From DATFES01 sp035457725 (lineage in GTDB: Bacteria > Pseudomonadota > Alphaproteobacteria > CACIAM-22H2), in NCBI GenBank assembly GCA_035457725.1, contig DATIBC010000107.1, forward strand, positions 1-64,000: DNA of 64,000 nucleotides. Reading direction: 5' to 3'. The first letter of the stretch is position 1; each line of letters begins with the position of its first letter. Below, in pieces: positions 24,680-32,916 of the stretch. The translations under genes were made by a program, and so were the position numbers. The notes beneath the pieces were generated by a model. That model was given only the letters and a program-made list of their open reading frames with translations. It had not been told where the DNA came from and made no database searches.

Positions 24680-25447
24680 ATGGAGATGCCAGTCAACCAG
24701 TTCAAGCGCGCATTAGCCGAGGGGCGGCCTCAAATCGGCCTGTGGAGCAATCTTTGCAACCACATCTCGGCGGAGATCATCGGCGGAAGCGGATTCGACT
24801 GGATACTGCTCGACGGCGAGCATGCGCCCAACGAGCTGGCGACGCTGATGGCCCAGATGCAGGCCATCGCCGCATCGGGCAAGAGCGCGCCGGTCGTGCG
24901 GCCGGCGTGGAACGATACAGTGCTGATCAAGCGCATTCTCGACCTCGGCGCGCAAAGCCTGCTCATTCCCTATGTGCAAAACGCCGAGGAGGCCAAACGC
25001 GCCGTCGCCGCAACGCGCTATCCGCCGCAGGGCGTCCGCGGCGTGGCGACCAGCGCGCGCGCCTCCCGGTTCGGGCGCGTCAAGGATTACCTGAAGCGAG
25101 CCAACGCGGAGATCTGTCTCCTGGTCCAGGTGGAGACGATCGACGCGCTCAAGGAGCTGGAAAAGATCGCCGCAATCGACGGCATCGACGGGATCTTCAT
25201 CGGGCCCGCCGACCTCTCGGCGTCGATGGGCCATCTCGGCAATCCCGGACATCCGGAGGTCATGAATACGATTTCGGACGCCATGAAGCGGATCAAGAAG
25301 ACCGGAAAGGCCGGGGGGATCCTTTCGCCGCTGGAGGCCGACGCGCGCCGCTGGCTCGCCGAAGGATTCACGTTTGTCGCCGTCGGCAGCGACGGAAATC
25401 TGCTGCGCCAAGGCAGCGATGCGTTGCTGCAAAAATACAAATCGTAA
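24680..25447 (+). CDS. HpcH/HpaI-family aldolase (class II pyruvate aldolase)
   Basis: 255 residues. Family motifs: IGLWSNLCNHISAEIIGGSG, WILLDGEHAPNELATL (D-G-E-H), APVVRPAWND, GAQSLLIPYVQ and GIFIGPADLSASMGH, the metal-binding and pyruvate-binding positions of HpcH/HpaI. The reaction is retro-aldol cleavage of a 2-keto-4-hydroxy acid to pyruvate and an aldehyde, for example 4-hydroxy-2-oxoheptanedioate or 2-keto-3-deoxyglucarate. The exact substrate is not determinable. ATG 24680 (or 24686) is chosen because homology begins there. The D-2-hydroxyacid dehydrogenase follows 25 bases later. Confidence 0.88.
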   Translation: MEMPVNQFKRALAEGRPQIGLWSNLCNHISAEIIGGSGFDWILLDGEHAPNELATLMAQMQAIAASGKSAPVVRPAWNDTVLIKRILDLGAQSLLIPYVQNAEEAKRAVAATRYPPQGVRGVATSARASRFGRVKDYLKRANAEICLLVQVETIDALKELEKIAAIDGIDGIFIGPADLSASMGHLGNPGHPEVMNTISDAMKRIKKTGKAGGILSPLEADARRWLAEGFTFVAVGSDGNLLRQGSDALLQKYKS

Positions 25448-25471
25448 CATCACGTCAGGGAGACGCGGACG

Positions 25472-26416
25472 ATGAAACCCGATCTGCTTTCGGTGGCGGC
25501 GCTTCCGCCGCCGCAGATGGCCGAACTCGACAAGGATTTTACGATTAGGAAACTGCCGCCGCCTGGAGAGCAGCGGGATGCCTTGCTGCGCTCGATCGGC
25601 GCGGCGACGCGGTTCATGCAGACCACGGGGTTTCATGGCGCCGACGCGGAATTAATTTCGGCCTTTCCCAAGCTTGAAATCATCGCCTGCTTTGGCGTCG
25701 GCGTCGACGCAGTGGACGTCGGCTTCGCGACAAAGCGGGGAATCGCCGTCACCAATACGCCAAGCGTACTTAACGATTGCGTCGCCGATCTCGCGATCGG
25801 ACTCATTCTCGCCGTATCGCGCCGACTGGTCGCCGCCGATAATTACGTGCGGGCCGGCAAGTGGGTCGCGCAAGGCGCCATGCCGCTGGCCACCAAAATG
25901 AGCGGGAAGAAGCTCGGCATTCTCGGCCTTGGCCGGATCGGCAAAGAAATCGCCGCGCGCGCCGCCGGCTTCAAGATGGAAATCGGCTATTACGGCCGCA
26001 AACCGCAGTCGGACGTCGCATTTCGCTATTTCCCTGCGCTCACCGGGCTCGCCGCATGGTCCGATTTCCTGGTCGTGATCTGTCCTGGCGGCGCCGAAAC
26101 CAAGGGCATCGTCAACGCACAAGTCATGGAAGCGCTCGGGCCGAAGGGCGTGCTCGTCAACGTCGCCCGCGGTTCGGTGGTCGACGAGCCGGCGCTGGTG
26201 GAAGCGCTCAACGCGGGTAAGCTCGGCGGCGCGGGGCTCGACGTCTTCGCCGACGAGCCGAATGTTCCGGCTGACTTGATGACCATGGAGAACGTGGTGT
26301 TGGTGCCGCATATCGGCAGCGCCACGACCGAGACTCGTAAGGCGATGGCCGATCTCGTGGTGGCAAACCTCAAGGCGCATCTGCGCGGGGAGAAGCTGCC
26401 GACGCGCTACAACTGA
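25472..26416 (+). CDS. D-2-hydroxyacid dehydrogenase (hydroxypyruvate/glyoxylate reductase type)
   Basis: 314 residues of the D-isomer-specific 2-hydroxyacid dehydrogenase family. The cofactor-binding Rossmann motif GLGRIGKEIA is near residue 152, followed by a basic GYYGRKP pattern that favours NADP(H). Catalytic residues are Arg in NVARGSVVDE (~232), Glu in DVFADEPNVP (~260) and His in VPHIGSATTET (~280). Such enzymes reduce hydroxypyruvate or glyoxylate. The spacing suggests an operon with the HpcH-type aldolase upstream, so the pair may handle aldolase-derived keto acids. A long hairpin follows. Confidence 0.9.
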   Translation: MKPDLLSVAALPPPQMAELDKDFTIRKLPPPGEQRDALLRSIGAATRFMQTTGFHGADAELISAFPKLEIIACFGVGVDAVDVGFATKRGIAVTNTPSVLNDCVADLAIGLILAVSRRLVAADNYVRAGKWVAQGAMPLATKMSGKKLGILGLGRIGKEIAARAAGFKMEIGYYGRKPQSDVAFRYFPALTGLAAWSDFLVVICPGGAETKGIVNAQVMEALGPKGVLVNVARGSVVDEPALVEALNAGKLGGAGLDVFADEPNVPADLMTMENVVLVPHIGSATTETRKAMADLVVANLKAHLRGEKLPTRYN

Positions 26417-26431
26417 GCGTCGCGCGAATTC

Positions 26432-26477
26432 GCCAGCTGCCCCCGCCGACCCGCGCGGTCGGCAGCGGGCAGTTGGC
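26432..26477. terminator. Long inverted repeat between convergent genes, likely bidirectional terminator
   Basis: A 20-bp left arm (26432-26451, starting GCCAGCTGCCCCC) pairs with 26457-26477 (GGTCGGCAGCGGGCAGTTGGC) with only a few mismatches and a 5-nt CGCGC loop. It lies exactly between the ends of the rightward dehydrogenase gene and the leftward CoA-transferase gene. No T-run is present, so it may act as a rho-assisted or mRNA-stabilising hairpin. Confidence 0.5.
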
Positions 26478-26479
26478 GG

Positions 26480-27151
26480 CTATGAAGCGATGGCGATCGG
26501 TCGCCAGTCGTTGGCAAGCCGCAACCGCGCGCCGGTCTTTTCCTGCAGTTCGTCAAATGCCAGCGCCTCGACCATCTCGCGCACCAACAGCCCCTCGGGT
26601 GTCACGTCGATGACGGCGAGGCTCGAGTAAATCCGCTGCACGACGGCCGGCGCTGTCAATGGAAACGTGCAGCGCTCGAGAATCTTCGGTCGCCCGTCGC
26701 GGCCGACATGCTCCATGAGGATCCAGACTTGTTTCGCGCCAGCGGCGAGGTCCATGGCGCCGCCGACCCCGGGCGGAATTTTTTCGTTGTCCGTGCTCCA
26801 ATTCGCAAGGTCGCCGTTGGCGGCCACCTGCATCGCCCCGAGCAGCGCCAGGTCGATATGGCCGCCGCGAATCATCACAAATGCATCGTCGTGGCGGAAA
26901 TAGCAGCCGCCGGGGAGCAGGGTTACGTACTGCTTCGACGCGTTGATGAGATCCGGATCCTCCGAACCCTTTGGCGGCGCCGGTCCCATGCCGAGGATGC
27001 CATTCTCGCTGTGATAGATGACCTCGCGGTCCGACGGCACATAGTTGGCGACCAGAGTCGGCAGCCCGATACCGAGATTGACATAAGCTCCGTCCGGCAC
27101 GTCTTGGGCGACGCGCATGGCGATCTGGTCGCGCGAAAGCGGCTTGATCAT
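26480..27151 (-). CDS. 3-oxoacid CoA-transferase subunit B
   Basis: 223 residues. The catalytic Glu lies in YHSENGILGMGP (about residue 48), the S-E-N-G-I/V-L motif of class I CoA-transferases. N-terminal RDQIAMRVAQDVPDGAYVNLG and GIGLPTLVANY match ScoB/PcaJ-type B subunits. The enzyme moves CoA from succinyl-CoA to a 3-oxoacid such as acetoacetate or 3-oxoadipate. Its start overlaps the stop of the A subunit (27148-27151), so translation is coupled. Which substrate it uses is not determinable here; an acetoacetate role (scoB) is the common default. Confidence 0.9.
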   Translation of the reverse strand: MIKPLSRDQIAMRVAQDVPDGAYVNLGIGLPTLVANYVPSDREVIYHSENGILGMGPAPPKGSEDPDLINASKQYVTLLPGGCYFRHDDAFVMIRGGHIDLALLGAMQVAANGDLANWSTDNEKIPPGVGGAMDLAAGAKQVWILMEHVGRDGRPKILERCTFPLTAPAVVQRIYSSLAVIDVTPEGLLVREMVEALAFDELQEKTGARLRLANDWRPIAIAS

Positions 27152-27834
27152 GGCTGGCCAGCCTGCTGCGGATTCGGCACGCAGACGACGCGATGGACAT
27201 AGATTCCCGGCGTCACGATCGCCTCGGGATCAAGCGCACCGAGTTCGACGATCTCGCCCGCCTGCACCGCCGTCACCGTGGCGGCGCTGGCCATCACTGG
27301 CCCGAAATTCCGCGCCGAGGCGTGATAGACCAAGTTGCCCCAACGGTCGGCCCGCTTCGCCTGGATAAGCGCGAAATCCCCTTTGATCGGCATTTCGAGG
27401 ACGTAATCGTGTCCGTTCAGTCGACGAACTTCCTTACCCTGGGCCAGCATGGTGCCGACTGCCGTCGGCGTGTAGAAGGCGCCGATGCCGGCGCCGCCGG
27501 CCCGGATGCGTTCGGTCAGCGTCCCTTGCGGCACCAGCTCGAGCTCGATCCGCCCGGCGGCGTAAAGCTCCTCGAACGCCACGGAGCCGCTGGTCTTGGG
27601 GTAGGAGCAGACGATCTTGCGCACGCGCCCCATGGCGAGCAGCGCCGCGAGGTCGGTGCGGCCACTGCCGGCATTGTTCGATACCACGGTGAGCTCACGC
27701 GCTCCGTGATCGATCACGGCGTGGATCAGTTCGACCGGAATGCCGGCATTGCCGAACCCACCGATGAGAACCGTAGCCCCGTCGCGAATGCCGGCGACAG
27801 CCTCGGCCACGGATTTGACGCGCTTGTCGAGCAT
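27148..27834 (-). CDS. 3-oxoacid CoA-transferase subunit A
   Basis: 228 residues: MLDKRVKSVAEAVAGIRDGA, then TVLIGGFGNAGIPVELIHAV and VVSNNAGSG, characteristic of the alpha subunit (ScoA/PcaI). Later ELVPQGTLTERIRAGGAGIG and GNLVYHASARNFGPVMASAA are the conserved CoA-binding loops. It pairs with the B subunit immediately downstream on the same strand. The ATG at 27834 is the first start. No 3-oxoadipate-pathway genes are adjacent, so a ketone-body or general short-chain 3-oxoacid role is slightly more likely. Confidence 0.9.
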   Translation of the reverse strand: MLDKRVKSVAEAVAGIRDGATVLIGGFGNAGIPVELIHAVIDHGARELTVVSNNAGSGRTDLAALLAMGRVRKIVCSYPKTSGSVAFEELYAAGRIELELVPQGTLTERIRAGGAGIGAFYTPTAVGTMLAQGKEVRRLNGHDYVLEMPIKGDFALIQAKRADRWGNLVYHASARNFGPVMASAATVTAVQAGEIVELGALDPEAIVTPGIYVHRVVCVPNPQQAGQP

Positions 27835-27952
27835 GCGGCGAGGAGCCTAGCGGCGCTGCCGCCGCCGGCCAAGGGGCTCCATGGCGGGGCCGCGATTGTC
27901 CCGCCGATGCCGCGCGGTCATAATCGCCGCGAAGGCAAGGGAGGACACGACG

Positions 27953-28330
27953 ATGGCGGTAGAGGGAGTCGACCACTACACGATCCTGACCAAGGATCTC
28001 GCCGCGACCCGGCATTTCTATTGCGATCTTCTCGGTTTGTCAGAGGGTTGGCGGCCGCCCTTCACGTTCCCTGGACTTTGGCTCTATGCCGGTGGCCATC
28101 CGGTCGTTCATGTCATTGCCGGCCGGCCGATACCGGGCAACGGCGATGGAACCGGCGCCGTCGATCACGTCGCGTTCAAAGCTGCGGGCGACGTCGGCGC
28201 GCTCAAAATGAAGCTGGAGGCGGAGGGGTTCGAGGTTTCGAGCCGCACGGTCCCGAGTTCAGGCGTGCGCCAACTATTCTGCCGCGATCCGAGCGGCGTT
28301 CAGGTCGAGCTCAATTACGCGCCGATGTGA
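27953..28330 (+). CDS. VOC-family (glyoxalase/bleomycin-resistance fold) protein
   Basis: 125 residues with two beta-alpha-beta-beta-beta modules: VDHYTILTKDLAATRHFYCD (metal His in the first strand) and VDHVAFKAAGDVGALKMKL (second His), ending QLFCRDPSGVQVELNYAPM with the acidic Glu ligand. The metal triad His-His-Glu is thus present, so an active vicinal-oxygen-chelate enzyme is plausible. The substrate is unknown. AGGGAGG precedes the chosen ATG. The 3' end overlaps the convergent methyltransferase gene by 20 bases. Confidence 0.82.
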   Translation: MAVEGVDHYTILTKDLAATRHFYCDLLGLSEGWRPPFTFPGLWLYAGGHPVVHVIAGRPIPGNGDGTGAVDHVAFKAAGDVGALKMKLEAEGFEVSSRTVPSSGVRQLFCRDPSGVQVELNYAPM

Positions 28331-28826
28331 TCGTTCGGCGCTCGGCCAGCGCCGCGTCCTCGACACGAATCCGCTCGTAGAGGAGCACCGCGTTCGCCAG
28401 TGAAAAGACGATGGCGATCAGCCATTGCTCGAACACCAAGGGCAGAACGGCGATTTCGCCGGCGACGACCGCGTAGTTGGGGTGGCGGAGGTATCGATAC
28501 GGCCCCGAGCGAATCAGCGGTCGTCCAGGAAGTGTGATGATCCGCGTCGTCCAAAATTCGCCCAGCGTCATCAGCACCCAGAAGCGGGCCGCCTGCAACA
28601 TCACGAAGATGGTCAGCCATAGGCTGTCGATCGCAGCGTCGGTCGGAACGCTAAGGATAAGCGCGACAAGCCAGCCGGCGTGAAGCACCACCAGCCATGG
28701 GTAATGCGCCGCGCCATGCTCGATTCCGCCCAGCGCCATGAGGCGGCGCGTATTGGAGCGCGACAGCCAAAGTTCGGCCAGACGTTGAAAGAGGACGAAC
28801 GACAGGATCGCCTGCGCCAAGGTCAC
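28311..28826 (-). CDS. ICMT-like integral membrane methyltransferase
   Basis: 171 residues with about four hydrophobic segments and the ICMT/PEMT-type C-terminal motif RSGPYRYLRHPNYAVV, where the RHP-N-Y residues bind S-adenosylmethionine, followed by a last helix with ERIRVEDAAL. It starts four bases inside the polyketide synthase stop (28823-28826), so it is co-translated with that gene. In Bacillus and several actinobacteria a type III polyketide synthase is paired with an ICMT-like enzyme that O-methylates alkylpyrones (BpsA-BpsB); the same role is likely here but inferred. Confidence 0.82.
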   Translation of the reverse strand: MTLAQAILSFVLFQRLAELWLSRSNTRRLMALGGIEHGAAHYPWLVVLHAGWLVALILSVPTDAAIDSLWLTIFVMLQAARFWVLMTLGEFWTTRIITLPGRPLIRSGPYRYLRHPNYAVVAGEIAVLPLVFEQWLIAIVFSLANAVLLYERIRVEDAALAERRTITSARN

Positions 28827-29884
28827 AGCGTCGGCGCCTCGAGCAAGGCAAAGCCGACGGTGAAACCCGGACCAAGCGCCGACATGAGGTATCGTCGCGC
28901 CGGGTGGTGCATGGCACGCTCGAGGACGAACATCACGGTTGCTGCCGACATATTGCCATAATCGTGCAACACTTCGCGCGCCGCGTTAAGCGTCCCTTGC
29001 GGGAGATCAAGCGCGCTTTCGATAGCCGCGATCACCTTGGCGCCGCCGGGATGGCAGACGAAGCGATCGATATCTTCCAGCCGGCGGCCATTTTCGGCCA
29101 GAAAGCGGTCGAGCGCGCCGCGAAACTCATCACGGACCAGCGCGGGTATATCCCGGGAAAACAGCACCCCGAGGCCGTCCTCCTCGACGCGCCAGCCCAT
29201 GACGTCGAGCGAGCCGGGCCAGGTATGCTCGCCGGTAGCCACGATCGCTGGACGATCGGCGGCGATTCCTGCGGCAGGCCCGATCAGCGCCGCCGCCGCG
29301 CCATCGCCGAACAGCGCTGCCGCGACGATGTTGCTTTTCGATCGATCGGCGCGCCGGAACGTCAGCGCGCACAGTTCGACGACCAGCAACAGCACGTGCG
29401 TTCCCGGATCGGCGCGCGCCAGCGCAGCCGCGCGCGATAGCCCAAGAACACCGCCGGCGCACCCAAGACCGAAGATCGGCAGGCGTTCGACGTCGCGCCG
29501 GAACGCCAGTCGCTCCAGGAGCAGCGCATCGAGGCTGGGCGTGGCGATTCCGGTGGTCGACACGGTGACGATGGCGTCAACGGCCTCGATCGGGCAGGCG
29601 GCCCGCGCGAGGCAATCCCTTGCCGCGCGCTCAAGCAGCGCCACGGCGTTCTCGATGTAAAGCGCGCTGCGCTCGGGCCAATCGTGATCGCGCTCGTACC
29701 AATCGAGCGGCACGCAGGAATAACGCCCGCCAATACCGGCGTTGTCGAACACCGGCATCAGGCGCTCGATCGCCGAGCTGTGCCCCTCGAACACGCGATG
29801 CGCGCGGCGCGCGATGTCGGCTTGGCGAAGCCGAAAAGGAGGGACGGCGGTCGCCAGCGCCGCCAATCGTGGCATGTAATGCAT
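28823..29884 (-). CDS. Type III polyketide synthase (chalcone/stilbene synthase fold)
   Basis: 353 residues. The Cys-His-Asn triad is visible: Cys in PIFGLGCAGGVLG (about 141), His in FVCHPGGAKV (about 277) and Asn in HDYGNMSAATV (about 308). The end GPGFTVGFALLE matches the family's GFGPG-type closing loop. These dimeric enzymes extend an acyl-CoA starter with malonyl-CoA to make alkylpyrones, alkylresorcinols or phloroglucinols. The start at 29884 excludes an unrelated 27-residue extension. The downstream overlapping methyltransferase suggests a methylated alkylpyrone-like product. Confidence 0.92.
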   Translation of the reverse strand: MHYMPRLAALATAVPPFRLRQADIARRAHRVFEGHSSAIERLMPVFDNAGIGGRYSCVPLDWYERDHDWPERSALYIENAVALLERAARDCLARAACPIEAVDAIVTVSTTGIATPSLDALLLERLAFRRDVERLPIFGLGCAGGVLGLSRAAALARADPGTHVLLLVVELCALTFRRADRSKSNIVAAALFGDGAAAALIGPAAGIAADRPAIVATGEHTWPGSLDVMGWRVEEDGLGVLFSRDIPALVRDEFRGALDRFLAENGRRLEDIDRFVCHPGGAKVIAAIESALDLPQGTLNAAREVLHDYGNMSAATVMFVLERAMHHPARRYLMSALGPGFTVGFALLEAPTL

Positions 29885-29994
29885 CGGCAATGGCTCCGGC
29901 CTGCCTTGCTCGCTATAAACGTCGGACGGCGCCCGGCATTCCACGGCGACGTACGACCGGCCCATCGCCGGGCGGGGCGGCGACGAGGCGTTTC

Positions 29995-30870
29995 ATGTTT
30001 GCGAACTTCGAGCAGCTTAGAATCACGACGCGGGAAGTCGAGATCAACTTTCGGCGAGGTGGCGAGGGGCCGCCGGTCCTGCTGCTGCACGGCTACCCGC
30101 AGACGCACGTCATGTGGCGCAAGATCGCGCCGGGATTGGCGCAGCGATTCACCGTAGTGGCTCCTGACTTACGCGGCTATGGCGCATCGTCGATTCCGTC
30201 TTCGACAGCCGATCATCGCCCATATTCGAAGCGGGTCATGGGACAAGACATGCTCGAAACGATGCATAGCCTCGGCTTCGACCGGTTCGCCGTCGTCGGG
30301 CACGATCGCGGCGGCCGGGTCGCTTACCGCATGGCGCTCGACCATCCCGACGCGGTCGAGAAGCTCGCCGTCCTCGATATCGTCCCGACCCACACGATGT
30401 GGCAGACGATGGACAAGGATTTGGCGTTTACGACCTATCACTGGCTCTTCCTTGCCCAGCCCGACGGCCTGCCCGAGCGAATGATCGAGGCCAATGCGAC
30501 GTACTATTTGCGCGAGACCCTGCGGCGCTGGACGCGTAAGCGCGACGCGATCGAAGAGCAAGCGATCCAAGCCTATCTGGCCGCACTGACGCAGCCGGCG
30601 CGCATCCACGCCTTCTGCGAGGACTATCGCGCCGGCGCCACGGTCGATCTTGGCGACGATGCGGCCGACTACGGCCGGCGCATGATCGCCTGCCCGGTGC
30701 TGGTGCTTTGGGGCGACGGCGGCATCGCCGCCGAGGTCAAGGGTGAAAGTCCGCTCGAGACCTGGCGCAAGTGGGCGGACGACGTGCGCGGCTGCGGGCT
30801 ACCGTGCGGGCATTTTTTGCCCGAAGAGGCGCCGGATGATACGCTCGCGGAATTGCTGGCGTTTCTTTGA
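29995..30870 (+). CDS. Alpha/beta hydrolase, haloacetate dehalogenase-like
   Basis: 291 residues of the alpha/beta-hydrolase fold. The nucleophile elbow reads VVGHDRGGRVAYRMA, with Asp (about residue 104) in place of Ser, and the nearby Arg residues match fluoroacetate/haloacetate dehalogenases, where they bind the carboxylate. The oxyanion motif is LLHGYPQTHVMWR. The catalytic His is in CGHFLPEE (about 273). Such enzymes hydrolyse haloacetate to glycolate and halide; close relatives act as epoxide hydrolases. The chosen ATG excludes a spurious N-terminal extension antisense to the polyketide synthase. Confidence 0.85.
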   Translation: MFANFEQLRITTREVEINFRRGGEGPPVLLLHGYPQTHVMWRKIAPGLAQRFTVVAPDLRGYGASSIPSSTADHRPYSKRVMGQDMLETMHSLGFDRFAVVGHDRGGRVAYRMALDHPDAVEKLAVLDIVPTHTMWQTMDKDLAFTTYHWLFLAQPDGLPERMIEANATYYLRETLRRWTRKRDAIEEQAIQAYLAALTQPARIHAFCEDYRAGATVDLGDDAADYGRRMIACPVLVLWGDGGIAAEVKGESPLETWRKWADDVRGCGLPCGHFLPEEAPDDTLAELLAFL

Positions 30871-30995
30871 CGGTCAATCGACTGTTAGGCGATTGTCGCC
30901 AGCCTGGCTTCGCCCTGAGATCGCGCAATCGACGGCCAATACCTGCCTGAGGATACGATGCATCGTCGAGCGCAGGTCTCGACAGAGGAGGGCCG

Positions 30996-31982
30996 ATGAA
31001 GCGACGAACGTTCATCGCGCTTGGCGGCGCCGCCGCCCTCGCTCAGGCGTCGTTGGGCGCCTCGGCGCAACCGCGGCGGCCATTCCGCATCGGCACGTTG
31101 AATCCGACCTTTGTCGAATACGCATGGACGCAATCGTCCCTTCATTGGCTCGCCGAATTCGATCTGATGGAAGGAAGGGATTTTCGCACCGAGCCGCGCT
31201 TTACCGCGGGCGACGACGGACGTCTGTTCGAGCTGGCATCCGACCTGGTGCGCCTCGACGTAGACGCGATCATAACCCAGGGCGCGCCGGCGATCCGCGC
31301 GGTCAAAATGGCGACCGGTACAATTCCGATCGTCATGATCACCGATGGCGATCCTGTCGCCGACGGCCTTATACAAAGCCTTACCCGACCGGGCGGCAAC
31401 GTGACAGGAGTCGCGATACCAACCGCGGAGCTGCTCGGCAAACGCCTGGAGCTGCTCAAGGAGCTCGTGCCGACACTTGCCCGTGTCGGCGTCTTGGTCA
31501 ATCCCGATGACGCGGAACGCGAGCGCGACGTCAAAACGCTATCATCGGCTGCGCGACGGTTGGGAGTGCAGATCCAACTTCTTCCGGTGCGCAGCGCGGA
31601 GGACATCGAGCCGGCGATTGTCGAGGCGCGCAGCGTGGGTTGCGGCGGTATGATGATTCTGCCCGACCGTACAATTTGGAGTCACACTGGGCGTATCCAG
31701 GACATCGCGGCCGGCGCCCTATTGCCGATGATTTTTCCATATCGCTCATATGTCCGTGGCGTGAACAACCAGTGTCTGATCTCGTATGGCCCGGCGCCGG
31801 TCGAAGTTGGCCGTCAGATGGCAAGCTACATCCATCGCATCGTTCGCGGCGCCAAGCCTGCCGAACTGCCCATCGAGCCGCCAGCCGAGTACGAGTTGTT
31901 CATCAATCTACGCGTTGCGCGCGAAATCGGCATCGCCGTCCCCGAATCGCTGCGCAGGCGCGCCGACAGGGTGATCGAGTAG
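30996..31982 (+). CDS. ABC transporter substrate-binding protein (PF04392 type), orphan
   Basis: 328 residues with a Tat-like or Sec signal (MKRRTFIALGGAAALAQASL, cut near ASAQ). The mature protein is two-lobed: RIGTLNPTFVEYAWTQS, VDAIITQGAPAIRAVK, PIVMITDGDPVADGLI, RPGGNVTGVA and ELVPTLARVGVLVNPDD, the typical order of the ABC-type PF04392 (TrpX/YtfQ-like) family. Closely related proteins bind sugars or amino acids; the ligand is unknown. No permease or ATPase gene is adjacent. GGAGG five bases upstream gives a firm start. Confidence 0.88.
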   Translation: MKRRTFIALGGAAALAQASLGASAQPRRPFRIGTLNPTFVEYAWTQSSLHWLAEFDLMEGRDFRTEPRFTAGDDGRLFELASDLVRLDVDAIITQGAPAIRAVKMATGTIPIVMITDGDPVADGLIQSLTRPGGNVTGVAIPTAELLGKRLELLKELVPTLARVGVLVNPDDAERERDVKTLSSAARRLGVQIQLLPVRSAEDIEPAIVEARSVGCGGMMILPDRTIWSHTGRIQDIAAGALLPMIFPYRSYVRGVNNQCLISYGPAPVEVGRQMASYIHRIVRGAKPAELPIEPPAEYELFINLRVAREIGIAVPESLRRRADRVIE

Positions 31983-32025
31983 GGACCCCAATTCCGTCCG
32001 GCTCGATGGCGGCGCGGATTTGGCC

Positions 32026-32054
32026 TTGACAGTTACGTTGATATCAACATTATT
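32026..32054 (+). promoter_or_regulatory. Promoter with MarR-type operator palindrome
   Basis: A TTGACA at 32026-32031, a perfect 12-bp palindrome GTTGATATCAAC at 32037-32048, and a weak CATTAT/ATTATT near 32048-32054 with about 16-17 bp spacing form a compact sigma-70-like promoter just before the GTG of a MarR-family gene. The palindrome lies between -35 and -10, the typical place for an autorepressor operator. The GATATC core fits the symmetrical sites used by several MarR proteins; direct recognition by 32060-32506 is inferred. Confidence 0.65.
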
Positions 32055-32059
32055 GGCCG

Positions 32060-32506
32060 GTGCCGAGACGCGACGAACTTCCCGCCGGGATCACGCCCAA
32101 GGTCCGCGACACCTGCATGTGTCTCCACATTCAGCGGGCGGCGCGGGCGGTGGCGCGCCGATACGACGAGGCATTGCGTCCGGTGAGGCTGACCAATGGC
32201 CAGTTCTCGTTGATGATGTCGCTCAATCGCGCCGAGGCGCCGAGCATCGGCAAAGTCTCGGCTTTGCTTGCCATGGATCGCACGACGCTCACCGCCAATC
32301 TCAAGCCGCTCGAACGCCGCAGCCTCGTTAAAGTGACGGTCGATCCGGCCGACAAGCGGAGCCGTCTCATGGCGCTGACGCCGGCCGGGAGGCGCCTCCT
32401 TGCCGTGGCGTTGCCGCTTTGGCGGCGCGCCCAGATCGCGACCGAGCGTCTCGTCGCCGGGTCGGGGCCCGATCGCCTGCGGGTCGCTCTCCGCGCCCTG
32501 TCCTGA
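32060..32506 (+). CDS. MarR-family transcriptional regulator
   Basis: 148 residues with a winged helix-turn-helix: VRLTNGQFSLMMSLNRAEAP, GKVSALLAMDRTTLTANLKP (recognition helix) and KVTVDPADKRSRLMALTPAG (wing), the MarR pattern including the D-K/R-R-S-x-L-x-x-T/LT-x-x-G motif. A GTG start at 32060 is used. Cys and Met near the N-terminus (CMCLHIQ) might make it redox responsive, which is speculative. The operator palindrome in its promoter implies autoregulation, and the next genes (DUF1428, DUF899) are probable targets. Confidence 0.88.
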   Translation: MPRRDELPAGITPKVRDTCMCLHIQRAARAVARRYDEALRPVRLTNGQFSLMMSLNRAEAPSIGKVSALLAMDRTTLTANLKPLERRSLVKVTVDPADKRSRLMALTPAGRRLLAVALPLWRRAQIATERLVAGSGPDRLRVALRALS

Positions 32507-32531
32507 CACCACGGAATCGTTGGAGGTTCAC

Positions 32532-32891
32532 ATGAAGTATGTCGATGGATTCATCGTCCCCGTTCCGAAGAAAAACCTTCCCGCCTATCGCCGTATGGCA
32601 CAGAAGGCCGGCAAGGTCTGGCGCGAACATGGCGCGCTCGAAGTGCGGGAATGCATCGCCGACGACGTCAAAGTGGGAAAACTCACTTCGTTTCCGCGCA
32701 GCGTCAAGCTCAACGCGGGCGAAGCCGTGGTCTTTGCATGGATTACCTATAAATCGCGCGCGCATCGCGACCGCGTCAATGCCAAGGTGATGAAGGATCC
32801 GCGCCTTGCCAAGATGATGAATCCGCGCGCGATGCCATTCGATGGCAAGCGACTGATTTATGGCGGCTTCAAGACTTTCATCGAGCTTTAG
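32532..32891 (+). CDS. DUF1428 family protein (YbaA-like)
   Basis: 119 residues: MKYVDGFIVPVPKKNLPAYR, AGKVWREHGALEVRECIADDV and FAWITYKSRAHRDRVNAKVM, then MPFDGKRLIYGGFKTFIEL. This is the whole DUF1428 domain, a ferredoxin-like small protein of unknown function. GGAGG six bases before ATG 32532 selects it. It lies 25 bases after the MarR gene and 25 before the DUF899 gene, so the three are probably co-transcribed. This gene set, with PhnB-like and YciI-like genes close by, is common in proteobacteria. Confidence 0.88.
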   Translation: MKYVDGFIVPVPKKNLPAYRRMAQKAGKVWREHGALEVRECIADDVKVGKLTSFPRSVKLNAGEAVVFAWITYKSRAHRDRVNAKVMKDPRLAKMMNPRAMPFDGKRLIYGGFKTFIEL

Positions 32892-32916
32892 CAGGGGCGT
32901 CGTGGACGGGAAAAAC

